Assembly: GCF_000271485.2 (NCBI RefSeq)
Contig: NZ_AKVN02000001.1
Location: 3,497,501 to 3,561,500 of the forward strand
Origin: Pelosinus fermentans DSM 17108
GTDB lineage: Bacteria > Bacillota > Negativicutes > DSM-13327
Length of the DNA stretch: 64,000 nt
Direction of reading: 5' to 3'
This document shows positions 8,198 through 16,514 of this stretch, piece after piece. Made by a program: the position numbers and the translations under genes. A model generated the notes under the pieces. That model saw only the letters and a program-made list of their open reading frames with translations. It was not told the DNA's origin and did not search any database. Each line of letters opens with the position of its first letter. Positions within the stretch are counted from its first letter, which is position 1.

Positions 8198-9832
8198 TCA
8201 TCCTCGTTGATTCATTAATGATAACTTTTTATGCAAAAACGTACTGAAAATTTTCATAGCTATATTGGTTAGAAAAATAAGTATCGATAATACAAAGATT
8301 TCATTAAAATTTGCAAAATGCTGAAGCTCTTTTATTTTGCTTGTTACAACTGACGTTCGTGCAGTAACCAAAAAAATAACCGCACTAATGGTAACCATGG
8401 AGTTTATAAAATAGTAGCCAAACATCTCCACTAATGTCGATATGGAATTGGGAATAATCACTCTAATGATCGTATGAATCCAAGTATCACCCATTAATTC
8501 CCCTGTAATCTCCCAAGATGGGTTCATTTTGGAAAGAGAATTTTTTGCCATAAGATAAGGAGTGGTAAAGAAGTGCACTATATTGCAAATGATGATTATG
8601 AAAAAGGTGCCCTTTAGATCACTGTTATTAAACAGCAGCAAATACGCCAGCCCTAAGACCATCCCTGGCACAGTATTCGTTACCATGGAAAACACATCAA
8701 TACTCAATTTCATATGTTTACTCATCTGGGTACGAACATTTATGATGGCTGCACTATAACAAAGAGCTGTTCCAAGCAAGGCAGAAACGACTGCAACGAA
8801 TAATGAGTTTTCGTATACATCCACTATTGATGAAGAAAAAAAAGTATCCTTAAAAAAGCTAGTGGTAAAACTCATATCATAGGGAAAGTTTTTTACAAAT
8901 GGGGTTATGAACATTACTAGAAAGATCAGCATAATACTAAGGATTGTTGTCATGGAAATACTGGCTAAATAAACATCACGCATCCTATTCTTAATAATCT
9001 CGATATTCGTAAACTTGTCATAGTGGAAATTGAATTTTCCAAGATAATTTAAAAATAAAACACCAAATATTGCCGGTATAAGCATAATCATGGCTATTGC
9101 TGAGCCACTATTAAAGTTTGGAATGGCACCTAACATCACTTGATATAACTGAGTTGCAACAACGCTATAGGTTCCTCCTACCGAGGCAGGTATTCCAAAA
9201 TCAGTGAAACTTAAAATGAAAGCGATGACAAATGCGCCCCCTAAAGTACCGACCAATGGGCGGAGGATTGTATTAGTAAAACTTCTAAAAAATCCATCCC
9301 CCATAAGTGTAGAAACAATAATGAATTTCTTATCAATATAGCCGAAAGAATTATCAATCAGCAGAAAAGCTGAAGGCAAGGTATAAATAACATATCCCAT
9401 TAAAAGCCCGTTAAATCCATAAATCTGAAATAGTTCTCTGCCAAAAAGCTGTGTTAATAAGCCTTGTTTACCAAAAGAGTATATAATGGCAAAGCCATAG
9501 GTGATCGTCGGCAGCAGCATAGGTAATACGATTCCAATTTTTATGATTTCTTTTATCGCTTTATATATGTTTGTACAGTTTACGGCGTAAGCGAGGATAA
9601 AAGCCAAAATGGTTGTTATCAATGCTGTAAGCGCTGAAACATATATACTATTTTTGATTGCAATTAAAATATCTTGACCATAAATAATGGAAACGTAATT
9701 GGAAAAACCTATGCCATGCCCAGTTTTAACAGAATTCATCAGCAGTATAAATAAAGGAGCAAAGAGAAAGACAATGAAGAATATTGCAACTGTTATATAA
9801 ATAAGTTGTGTTTCCAGTCTTTCTTTACGCAT
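8198..9832 (-). CDS. ABC transporter permease, two fused membrane domains
   Basis: 544-aa integral membrane protein containing two BPD-type permease domains in one chain (about residues 1-265 and 280-544), each with roughly six membrane segments and a degenerate EAA-like loop. This fused architecture is that of FbpB-type permeases; AEP importers such as Salmonella PhnUV use separate subunits. It overlaps the ATPase gene by 8 bases, indicating translational coupling. Confidence 0.9.
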   Translation of the reverse strand: MRKERLETQLIYITVAIFFIVFLFAPLFILLMNSVKTGHGIGFSNYVSIIYGQDILIAIKNSIYVSALTALITTILAFILAYAVNCTNIYKAIKEIIKIGIVLPMLLPTITYGFAIIYSFGKQGLLTQLFGRELFQIYGFNGLLMGYVIYTLPSAFLLIDNSFGYIDKKFIIVSTLMGDGFFRSFTNTILRPLVGTLGGAFVIAFILSFTDFGIPASVGGTYSVVATQLYQVMLGAIPNFNSGSAIAMIMLIPAIFGVLFLNYLGKFNFHYDKFTNIEIIKNRMRDVYLASISMTTILSIMLIFLVMFITPFVKNFPYDMSFTTSFFKDTFFSSSIVDVYENSLFVAVVSALLGTALCYSAAIINVRTQMSKHMKLSIDVFSMVTNTVPGMVLGLAYLLLFNNSDLKGTFFIIIICNIVHFFTTPYLMAKNSLSKMNPSWEITGELMGDTWIHTIIRVIIPNSISTLVEMFGYYFINSMVTISAVIFLVTARTSVVTSKIKELQHFANFNEIFVLSILIFLTNIAMKIFSTFLHKKLSLMNQRG

Positions 9833-10586
9833 GGCAGCCTTCGAATAAATTATAAATGTTATCCCTTTTTATTCTTAGCTGACGCAAGATAAACTCCTCT
9901 ACAAAGTTATTTTGAGGCTGATGAATTACCTGGTTAGGTGTGCCAAATTGCGAAACTTTTCCTTGATCAATAATTAATACTTTATCCGACATGGTCAAAG
10001 CTTCTTCTGGATCGTGGGTTACAATGATAGTAGTCAAATGATACTCTCTTGTAATGGCTTTAATTCTATCCTTAATGGTTTCCTTTATGACGCCATCAAG
10101 AGCACTTAAAGGCTCATCCAAGAGAAGTATTTTAGGCTTCGTAGCTAAAGTACGAGCAAGTGCTACCCTTTGCTTTTGCCCGCCGGATAGCTGACTAATC
10201 TGTTTGGACAAATGAGGCTCTAACTCCAAAAAATCAATTAGTCCATCCAGTTCCTCCTTGCTTATTAAATCAGGCCTATTTTTCACTCCATAAATAATGT
10301 TTTTATAAGCATTAAGATTGGGAAAAAGCGCATAATCTTGAAAAACAATATTAAAGCCACGCTCTTTCATTGATAGTTTGCTTATATCTTTGTCATTAAA
10401 AATGATTGTGCCGCTGTCCATTGATGTCAAACCCAATATTATATTCAGCAATGTAGTTTTACCGCTTCCGCTAGGTCCTAGCATAGAAACAATCTCACCA
10501 TTGGCAATTTCGACATCAATTCCATTTAGCACTACTTTGCCATCAAATTGTTTCCGTATTTTTTTTAATACCAACAAAAAATTCAC
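9825..10586 (-). CDS. ABC transporter ATP-binding protein of the AEP importer
   Basis: 253-aa ATPase with Walker A GPSGSGKT (37-44), Q-loop FQDYALFP, signature LSGGQKQRVALA, Walker B ILLLDEP with D-loop SALD, and switch His in VTHDPEEAL. First gene of the leftward operon. The longest start is a GTG at 10586, but AGGGGGTG overlaps that codon. A TTG at 10577 or 10574 lies at ideal spacing behind it and may be the true start. Confidence 0.92.
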   Translation of the reverse strand: MNFLLVLKKIRKQFDGKVVLNGIDVEIANGEIVSMLGPSGSGKTTLLNIILGLTSMDSGTIIFNDKDISKLSMKERGFNIVFQDYALFPNLNAYKNIIYGVKNRPDLISKEELDGLIDFLELEPHLSKQISQLSGGQKQRVALARTLATKPKILLLDEPLSALDGVIKETIKDRIKAITREYHLTTIIVTHDPEEALTMSDKVLIIDQGKVSQFGTPNQVIHQPQNNFVEEFILRQLRIKRDNIYNLFEGCHA

Positions 10587-10838
10587 CCCCTATATGTCTA
10601 AAACAAATTCTTCTTGCCTCTTTACTATACATGCCTTTAGGCATACATATGTTATGGACATGTTAATATATAGTTAAAACATCGTCATTTTTGGTAACTT
10701 TATTACTATGTTTTTACTATATAATCATCATATCATGACTAACTCGTTATATTTAAATCATTTTCTTCTTGAACATTGTCATTTTTTCTATTATACTTTG
10801 TCTATGTTAACATATTAACTTTGATAAGGATGATATTC
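10587..10838. promoter_or_regulatory. Divergent control region of the AEP operon and DeoR gene
   Basis: AT-rich region between the two divergent units. Two related words, ATGTTAATATATAGTTA (near 10660) and ATGTTAACATATTAACT (10804-10820), are candidate DeoR operators, one towards each gene. A separate perfect palindrome, ATGCC-TTTA-GGCAT, lies at 10631-10644 near the operon start. Assignments are from pattern only. Confidence 0.5.
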
Positions 10839-11609
10839 ATGTTACCAAGTGAAAGACAAAAAAAAATGTTAGAGCTGTTAGCAACAAAAGATGTTGTTAC
10901 CATTCCCGAATTTATTACCGAATTTAACATCTCCATCGAAACTGTACGAAGAGACTTAGGTATTTTAGAAAAGCAAGGCAGTATTCAAAAGGTTTATGGT
11001 GGGGCGAAACTCAATATTTCCATCTTTTCTGAGCCGACTATGGAAAGCAGAATGATTCATAAATTATTGCAAAAGGAATCCATCGGAAAGAAATGCTGTG
11101 AGTTTATTAATGATGGAGACTGTATCTTTATCGATAGCGGCTCCACGACATATCATATTGCCAAATACCTTATGAATAAGAAGAATCTCACTATCATTAC
11201 CAACTCCATTCCTGTGGTGAATGAGTTAATGAGTACTGATTTTGAGATTATTATAATCGGAGGAAAAATAAGACATAATGAACGTTCTGTTGTTACCTAT
11301 GATTACATCTTCAACTTTTCACAACTAAACATTCAAAAAAGTTTTATTTGTGCCGGAGGTATAACCGCAGAAAATGGAGTTTCTGATTTCAATATGCAAG
11401 AAGCAGTTACCAGAAAAATAATTATCGAACGATCAAAAGAATTATTTGTGGCAGCAGACAGCAGCAAATTTGATAGAGATGTCACCATAAGCATAGCACC
11501 ACTGCATAAAATCAATTATATTATTACCGACTCATCCTTAAGCAAAAATGTGGCAAGCAGTTTTAAGAAAACAGCAACGATACTGGTCTTGGCAGAAAAT
11601 GAAAATTAA
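10839..11609 (+). CDS. DeoR/GlpR-family transcriptional regulator
   Basis: About 256 aa. The N-terminal DeoR helix-turn-helix is seen in ERQKKMLELLA...SIETVRRDLGILEKQGSIQKVYGGA; the C-terminal DeoRC sugar-phosphate sensor domain is seen in GDCIFIDSGSTTYHIAKYL and ICAGGITAENGVSD. The start at 10839 (MLPSERQ) has AAGGATG upstream, whereas the longer ORF from 10776 does not. Divergent from the AEP operon, it is the obvious candidate regulator, sensing a phosphonate or phosphorylated intermediate. AEP clusters more often carry LysR or GntR regulators. Confidence 0.9.
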   Translation: MLPSERQKKMLELLATKDVVTIPEFITEFNISIETVRRDLGILEKQGSIQKVYGGAKLNISIFSEPTMESRMIHKLLQKESIGKKCCEFINDGDCIFIDSGSTTYHIAKYLMNKKNLTIITNSIPVVNELMSTDFEIIIIGGKIRHNERSVVTYDYIFNFSQLNIQKSFICAGGITAENGVSDFNMQEAVTRKIIIERSKELFVAADSSKFDRDVTISIAPLHKINYIITDSSLSKNVASSFKKTATILVLAENEN

Positions 11610-11858
11610 ATCTTTGTACCAAAAAGACCCAACAAACAGATGTTGGGCCTTCATATCTATTTTATCCTTCTCATCCAATATGCTGAGAAAGCTGGGCGCT
11701 GGGTTATGCAAGACATCCAGTACACGTTCACGCAAACACGTCTTTTCAACATTACCTGCTGATTCCAGCAAATAATGATAACTATCCTGTACAATTTCTG
11801 ATGCTTTTGCCATATCCAAAGGCAGCATAGCTTGGCATTTTGCCAATGACAAAGTCAT
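11538..11858 (-). pseudogene. Small gene remnant downstream of the second ABC importer
   Basis: The reading frame starts at an ATG (11858) behind AAGGAGAG and continues for about 106 codons. The first 75 or so look coding (MTLSLAKCQAMLPLDMAKAS; LRERVLDVLHNPAPSFLSIL). It then runs through a terminator-like hairpin (11621-11647) and overlaps the end of the convergent deoR gene. The tail is therefore probably not native and this is best read as a C-terminally truncated gene. The family is not recognised. It is the last ORF of the second importer operon, 27 bases after the ATPase stop. Confidence 0.45.
11621..11647 (-). terminator. Terminator between convergent deoR and importer operon
   Basis: CCCAAC (11628-11633) pairs with GTTGGG (11642-11647) around an 8-base loop. 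On the minus strand it is followed by TCTTTTT, so it should stop the leftward transcript. On the plus strand, only 12 bases after the deoR stop, the T-run is poor. Confidence 0.65.
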
Positions 11859-11884
11859 ACATACTCTCCTTACATTTATATTTA

Positions 11885-12982
11885 TCATTCACTTGTCTTT
11901 ATACTCCAGGCATCTTTCACTTTCAGGAAGATGCTGTCACCTACTCTTTTGGAAATAGTGTTCTGAGTGGATACCCGCAAAGGTATACCTTGCCATTCTA
12001 GTGAATAATCTGTATAGGCTCCCATAAAGCGGCTGTCCGTAATACGCGCATTGGACATATCTTCTCGTTCCTGTATATCCACCCATGAGGGACGGATGAA
12101 TACCCTCACTCTTTCCCCACTGGTCAAAGAAGATTGTGTCCGCGCCAAAATGAATATATGGTCACCAATTCTTATGCAGCATAATCCATTGCCCTGATTT
12201 TCGACTACACTGCCAACCAGTTCATTCACTTCACCAAAGAAATTTGCCACAAAAGAATTATTGGGAGAATGAAAAATATCATATGGCGTTCCTGCCTGCT
12301 GAATTTTTCCTTCATTCAGCACAATAAGACGATCAGCCAATTTCACCGCCTCATCTTGATCATGAGTAACATAAAGGACTGTCGGCTGCCATTCCTTATG
12401 CATAATCAACAATTCATCCTGAATCCTTTTGCGTAAAGCTACATCCAGACTGGATAATGGTTCATCCATTAACAATAAAGCCGGCTGCCCGACCAGAGCC
12501 CGGGCCAGCGCTACTCGCTGCCGTTGGCCTCCTGACAATTCTGCCGGGTATCGATGCTGATGCTCCTGCAATCCGAATTTCATAATTGCTTCATCCACTC
12601 GCTGCTCCCTTTGCAGAGCAGTAAACCGTTTTTGTTCCAGAGGGAAGGTAATATTGGCTTTGACCGTCATATGGGGCCACAAGGCATAGGATTGAAAAAC
12701 AAAACCTACATCTCTTTCTTCAGGAGGTATACAAACACCGCCAGCAGTTGCTGCTATTCTTTTTCCAATAACAATTTCACCTTGCTGAAGCTGTGTAAAA
12801 CCAGCAATCAATCTTAACAATGTACTTTTGCCGCAGCCGCTTGGTCCAATGATTACAACAAACTCCCCCGACCTGACAGCAAGATCGAAATCCTGCAAAA
12901 CCCACTGTGACGAATTACTGTAACGCACCGCCAGCTTTCGTATGGTTAATGCTTGCTGCCGCTCTCGAAAATCTGCATTCAT
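11885..12982 (-). CDS. ABC transporter ATP-binding protein (FbpC/PotA-like)
   Basis: 365-aa ATPase: Walker A GPSGCGKS, Q-loop FQSYALWPHMTV, signature LSGGQRQRVALARAL, Walker B LLMDEPLSSLD, switch VTHDQDEAV. A C-terminal TOBE-like regulatory domain starts after about residue 240. The FbpC/PotA type pairs with periplasmic binding proteins for ferric iron, sulfate, polyamines or phosphonates. It overlaps the permease gene by 4 bases. Substrate uncertain. Confidence 0.9.
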   Translation of the reverse strand: MNADFRERQQALTIRKLAVRYSNSSQWVLQDFDLAVRSGEFVVIIGPSGCGKSTLLRLIAGFTQLQQGEIVIGKRIAATAGGVCIPPEERDVGFVFQSYALWPHMTVKANITFPLEQKRFTALQREQRVDEAIMKFGLQEHQHRYPAELSGGQRQRVALARALVGQPALLLMDEPLSSLDVALRKRIQDELLIMHKEWQPTVLYVTHDQDEAVKLADRLIVLNEGKIQQAGTPYDIFHSPNNSFVANFFGEVNELVGSVVENQGNGLCCIRIGDHIFILARTQSSLTSGERVRVFIRPSWVDIQEREDMSNARITDSRFMGAYTDYSLEWQGIPLRVSTQNTISKRVGDSIFLKVKDAWSIKTSE

Positions 12983-14661
12983 ATCTTGGTCTCCTTTTCT
13001 TCCGAGTTTTTTTCGTCAAGCAAGTATTTGCAAACGCCAGCTGATAATCCTAGTGTCAGCAACGTCAGCACGGTACCTAATGCCGCACTTTCCAGAGCAC
13101 GTCCTGCCGTTTCCATGCTGAAAACAATAACTCCTAATGTAGGAAACTGCGAGCCAGCCAGCAGCGAAGAAAGAGTCAACTCGGTAAAAGCTAACAAAAA
13201 AATAAGTGTACCACCGCCTAACGCTTCTTCACGAAACATTGGCAGCGTAATCCTACGGGTAACTGTCATGGGACCAGCCCCTGCCACATGTCCCGCCTCC
13301 TCCATGTGCAAAGAAAATCGCGCCCACGCCGTGGTCCACGTTCGGATGCCGAAAGTATAAAATCGGGGTATATAGGCCAAAAGCAAAATTGTCATACCGC
13401 CATACAAACTAAAGGATGTCCCGGGAATCGGATGAATCCAAGTCAGCAGTACAGCTAATCCTACTACCATTCCCGGCAGACAGTAAGGTACAGCTGCAAT
13501 CCCATCCAGAAAAGTAACCAACGAAGAGGGAGCAAGTACAATTCTCCTTGCCAAGGGCCAAGCGAGTAATAAAACCACTACTGTCGATATTAGGGCCAGC
13601 AGCAGGCTATTTTTCAGACCTGCAGCCACCACCGGTGTTTCCGTCCACAAGGAAATATAGTGAGCAAAGGTAAGATTGCCTAAGGTCAAAGGAACGCCAT
13701 AAGCAGGTGCCAGAGACAGCAACAGCATGGCTATGCAAGGTCCAATAACGGTTACCCCTTGCCATATGCCTATTAATAATACCAATAACCATTTCCACTT
13801 TCCCATAAGGTAGATTCTTTTTTCCCTGTTCCCCTCTTCCCGAGAATACTTCGGTCCATGAAAAATCTTGCCCTGAAAATATACAGGTATCATGGATAGC
13901 AGTCCTGTTACCACTGCCAAAGCTGCCGCCTGCTCAAATTGGCCGTTTCCCAGTCCAATGACTTTTTGATAAATCAGCGTGCTAAGAACTGTAATACCAG
14001 ATGGTATGCCGATAAAAGCAGGAATACCGAAATTATCCAAAGCACTTGCAAAACATAATAAGGCAGCATTGGCCAGCGCTGGAACCGTTAATGGTAAGAC
14101 TACAGAGGTGAATACTGTAACAGGCCGGGCACCTGCAATGCGAGCAGCGTCTTCCAAATGTCCGGGAATTGCATTAATAGCAGATCGTACCAGTAAATAA
14201 GCAATCGGCATATGAGAAATGGCCATTACAATGACAATTTCATGAATCCCCGCAAAATTCCATATTGTTGTCCCCAAAACATGCTGTAACCAGCCGTTTA
14301 CCAAACCAACAGGACCTGCCCAGTGCTGCCAGGCAATGGAAATTACATAGGATGGTAAAAGCACTGGAAGGATAAAAACAAGACGCCAGCCCTGGCGTCC
14401 CGGTATATCTGTCTTTTCAGTAAGTATGGCAGCCATGGCTCCCATGAATAAGGAAGCGATTGTGGAAACAACAGCAATATACAAGGTATTTTGAATTACA
14501 GTCGGCAATTGTGGATCTTGGAGCAATTGACCGTATGCAGTTAAGGATATCCCTTGCTGCATAGTGGATACTCCCAAGGAAACAGTCAGCAAATTCCATA
14601 GGGGATAAATGATGAAAAGGATCGGTAGCATGAGCAGGCACCATGATACTATACGTTTCAT
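12979..14661 (-). CDS. ABC transporter permease, two fused membrane domains (FbpB-like)
   Basis: 560-aa membrane protein with two BPD permease domains in tandem (about 1-265 and 280-550), each with around six membrane helices; LPLTVPALANAALLCFASAL and LPMFREEALGGGTLIFLLAF are the EAA-like cytoplasmic loops. It starts 2 bases after the binding-protein stop and overlaps the ATPase gene. It has the same fused layout as the AEP permease nearby. Confidence 0.9.
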   Translation of the reverse strand: MKRIVSWCLLMLPILFIIYPLWNLLTVSLGVSTMQQGISLTAYGQLLQDPQLPTVIQNTLYIAVVSTIASLFMGAMAAILTEKTDIPGRQGWRLVFILPVLLPSYVISIAWQHWAGPVGLVNGWLQHVLGTTIWNFAGIHEIVIVMAISHMPIAYLLVRSAINAIPGHLEDAARIAGARPVTVFTSVVLPLTVPALANAALLCFASALDNFGIPAFIGIPSGITVLSTLIYQKVIGLGNGQFEQAAALAVVTGLLSMIPVYFQGKIFHGPKYSREEGNREKRIYLMGKWKWLLVLLIGIWQGVTVIGPCIAMLLLSLAPAYGVPLTLGNLTFAHYISLWTETPVVAAGLKNSLLLALISTVVVLLLAWPLARRIVLAPSSLVTFLDGIAAVPYCLPGMVVGLAVLLTWIHPIPGTSFSLYGGMTILLLAYIPRFYTFGIRTWTTAWARFSLHMEEAGHVAGAGPMTVTRRITLPMFREEALGGGTLIFLLAFTELTLSSLLAGSQFPTLGVIVFSMETAGRALESAALGTVLTLLTLGLSAGVCKYLLDEKNSEEKETKI

Positions 14662-14663
14662 GG

Positions 14664-15701
14664 CTACCCACCAAATAACACAGTGAAGTCTTTTTTGTCG
14701 GCATCTCGCTGTTCAACCAGCTTTTTAATTGGTGCATTTAAGATTTTCAAGGCAGCGGCGGCCGATCTGCCTTCTGGCGCATTCACATCCTTGTTGACTG
14801 GCAAATAGCCTTGCTGTACTGCTAATTGCTGACCTTCAGCAGAAAGCACAAAATCTACAAAGGCTTTAGCTGCTGCTGCATTTTGTGTGGTTTTCACAAT
14901 TCCAACAGGCTCCGTAATAACGGCAGAACCAGTCTTAGGATAAACAAAGGCAACGGGTGATCCTTGTTTAGCAGCATTAAAGGCCATAAAATCCACCACT
15001 ATGCCAAAACTTTTTTCCCCGCTGGCTACACGTTTAATGACGTCGCCATTGCCTTTTACCACCATCACCTGATTATCTTTTAGCTTTTCATAATAATTCC
15101 AGCCCAGTTCAGATTGATTTCTAAATATACCCAGATTATAGGCTGCTGCTCCCGAATACAAAGGGCTGGGCATAACTGTTTGTCCTTTGTTCTCAGATTC
15201 AGACAAAGTATTCCAGTCAACCTTGTCTAACTCCTTCACTTTATTGGTATTGATCACAATTCCGATAGGAATCATTTTGGTTGGAAAATACATATGATCA
15301 GTATCCAGCAGTTCTTGCTTCACGCCTTTAAGCTCGCCTGATTGATAATCCAGCAGCAAATTCTGCACTTTAAGCGCCTCAAATGTAGGAGCATCTGCTA
15401 AAAACAATACATCCGCTCCTATCTTTCCGGCTTTCATTTCTGTATTAATTCGTGCAATTACTTCTTCCGTACCCGATCGAAATACTTCTACTTGAACCTG
15501 AGGATATTTTTTCGTAAACCCAGCCGCTAATTTACTAATATCACTATCCGGCTGTGATGTATACACTTGTAACTTACCGCTTATTTCTCCGCTTTTTTCG
15601 GTAGTAGCCGCAGGCTGCTGCGCTCCACACCCTGCCAACAGAATTGTCGTCATAAAAAGTAACCATAGCAGCAGGGACTGTATCTTTCCTGGTTTGATCA
15701 T
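14664..15701 (-). CDS. ABC transporter substrate-binding lipoprotein (iron(III)/phosphonate type)
   Basis: 345-aa lipoprotein (lipobox LLAGCG, Cys about 25) of the FbpA/FutA/AfuA-like group: GKLQVYTSQPDSDISKLA at the start, VEVFRSGTEEVIARINTE, and a GADVLFLADAPTFEAL segment. First gene of a three-gene importer operon. Closely similar proteins are annotated both as ferric-iron and as 2-aminoethylphosphonate binding. Being next to the AEP operon makes a second phosphonate system possible, but iron is equally plausible. Confidence 0.85.
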   Translation of the reverse strand: MIKPGKIQSLLLWLLFMTTILLAGCGAQQPAATTEKSGEISGKLQVYTSQPDSDISKLAAGFTKKYPQVQVEVFRSGTEEVIARINTEMKAGKIGADVLFLADAPTFEALKVQNLLLDYQSGELKGVKQELLDTDHMYFPTKMIPIGIVINTNKVKELDKVDWNTLSESENKGQTVMPSPLYSGAAAYNLGIFRNQSELGWNYYEKLKDNQVMVVKGNGDVIKRVASGEKSFGIVVDFMAFNAAKQGSPVAFVYPKTGSAVITEPVGIVKTTQNAAAAKAFVDFVLSAEGQQLAVQQGYLPVNKDVNAPEGRSAAAALKILNAPIKKLVEQRDADKKDFTVLFGG

Positions 15702-15821
15702 GAAAAAATGCCTCCTTGGAGTTGTTATTTAGTTCAGTATAAAACAACCTGTCTGGCAGCTTGTTAAGGGAATGTTAATATCTGTTTAATTCTACTTTTC
15801 CACATGCCTTGCTGGACAAAT

Positions 15822-15861
15822 GTAAAACCCCGTTCAGCTTATTGACTGAGCGGGGTTTTAC
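15822..15861 (-). terminator. Strong bidirectional terminator
   Basis: A 16-bp stem (15822-15837 with 15846-15861, one wobble) of the form GTAAAACCCCG...CGGGGTTTTAC with an 8-base loop. It lies 20 bases after the stop of the 33-aa ORF and terminates it on the minus strand. Confidence 0.85.
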
Positions 15862-15882
15862 ATGAAGAGAATCTCTGCAGTT

Positions 15883-15984
15883 TTAGTCATTCAGTTTCTC
15901 ACTTAGACGATATAAATATAATAAAAATCCAACCGTCAAAACAAGATGCAATACATTGTATAACCAGGACTCTATAACAAACAT
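15883..15984 (-). CDS. Small single-pass membrane protein (33 aa)
   Basis: A 33-codon ORF behind AAAAGGAGAC at good spacing and followed by a strong terminator. It encodes MFVIESWLYNVLHLVLTV and then GFLLYLYRLSEKLND: one hydrophobic segment (about residues 7-25) with a basic, hydrophilic C-terminus. RBS, terminator and amphipathic ends support a real small membrane protein. Function unknown. Confidence 0.7.
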   Translation of the reverse strand: MFVIESWLYNVLHLVLTVGFLLYLYRLSEKLND

Positions 15985-16108
15985 AACATCGTCTCCTTTT
16001 CGAAAATTCAAATATTTCCTATTATTACTATTATCGTAATAAATAGAAGATTTTCACACATGCAAAACGTCATAGTTTCCTAGGTCTTTTGTCCTTTTTT
16101 CTTGTATA

Positions 16109-16145
16109 ATAAGGTCGTCTTACCTGCAAGGTCAGGCGACCTTAT
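16109..16145 (-). terminator. Probable terminator of the 67-aa gene
   Basis: ATAAGGTCG (16109-16117) pairs with CGACCTTAT (16137-16145), enclosing a smaller stem. It lies 12 bases beyond the stop of the 67-aa gene; the following T-run is weak (TTATTATAC). Confidence 0.55.
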
Positions 16146-16156
16146 GTATCCATGGC

Positions 16157-16360
16157 CTAATCCATGTCATCACCAACGATCTCCAGTATTTTAGCATTAT
16201 GATCTGAATCCATATCACAAATAACATATTTATCTTTATATTTATTACTATCTTCATTTGGTAAAACGACAGTTTTCTCAGTGTCATCCATAAAAACAAT
16301 ATTGATGATGATTGTATTTCCTTCCTCTACAACATTTGTGACTTTCCCTGTACTGACCAT
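16157..16360 (-). CDS. Small acidic hypothetical protein (67 aa)
   Basis: 67 aa, strongly acidic towards the C-terminus, with alternating beta-like stretches (GKVTNVVEEGNTIIINIVFM; KTVVLPNEDSN; KYVICDMDSD). Very strong RBS (AAAGGAGGTG), so it is well translated. A small beta-barrel (OB or SH3-like) is possible but not shown. Not recognised. Confidence 0.75.
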   Translation of the reverse strand: MVSTGKVTNVVEEGNTIIINIVFMDDTEKTVVLPNEDSNKYKDKYVICDMDSDHNAKILEIVGDDMD

Positions 16361-16514
16361 TCCTACACCTCCTTTCGGTTCATTGTATTTTTCATAAATA
16401 GGATTCTAGAATGCGATCTGTATATGTCCTATGAAGAATGAAGATAAAGGACTTTTCTCGATAATATGGAACTATATAAAAAAATGATAATAATATAGAA
16501 GAAGGTGTCAGAAT

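Noticed and set aside
10776-10838. N-terminal extension of the DeoR protein
   Set aside because: Hydrophobic, non-DeoR-like residues without an RBS; ATG 10839 has AAGGATG upstream.
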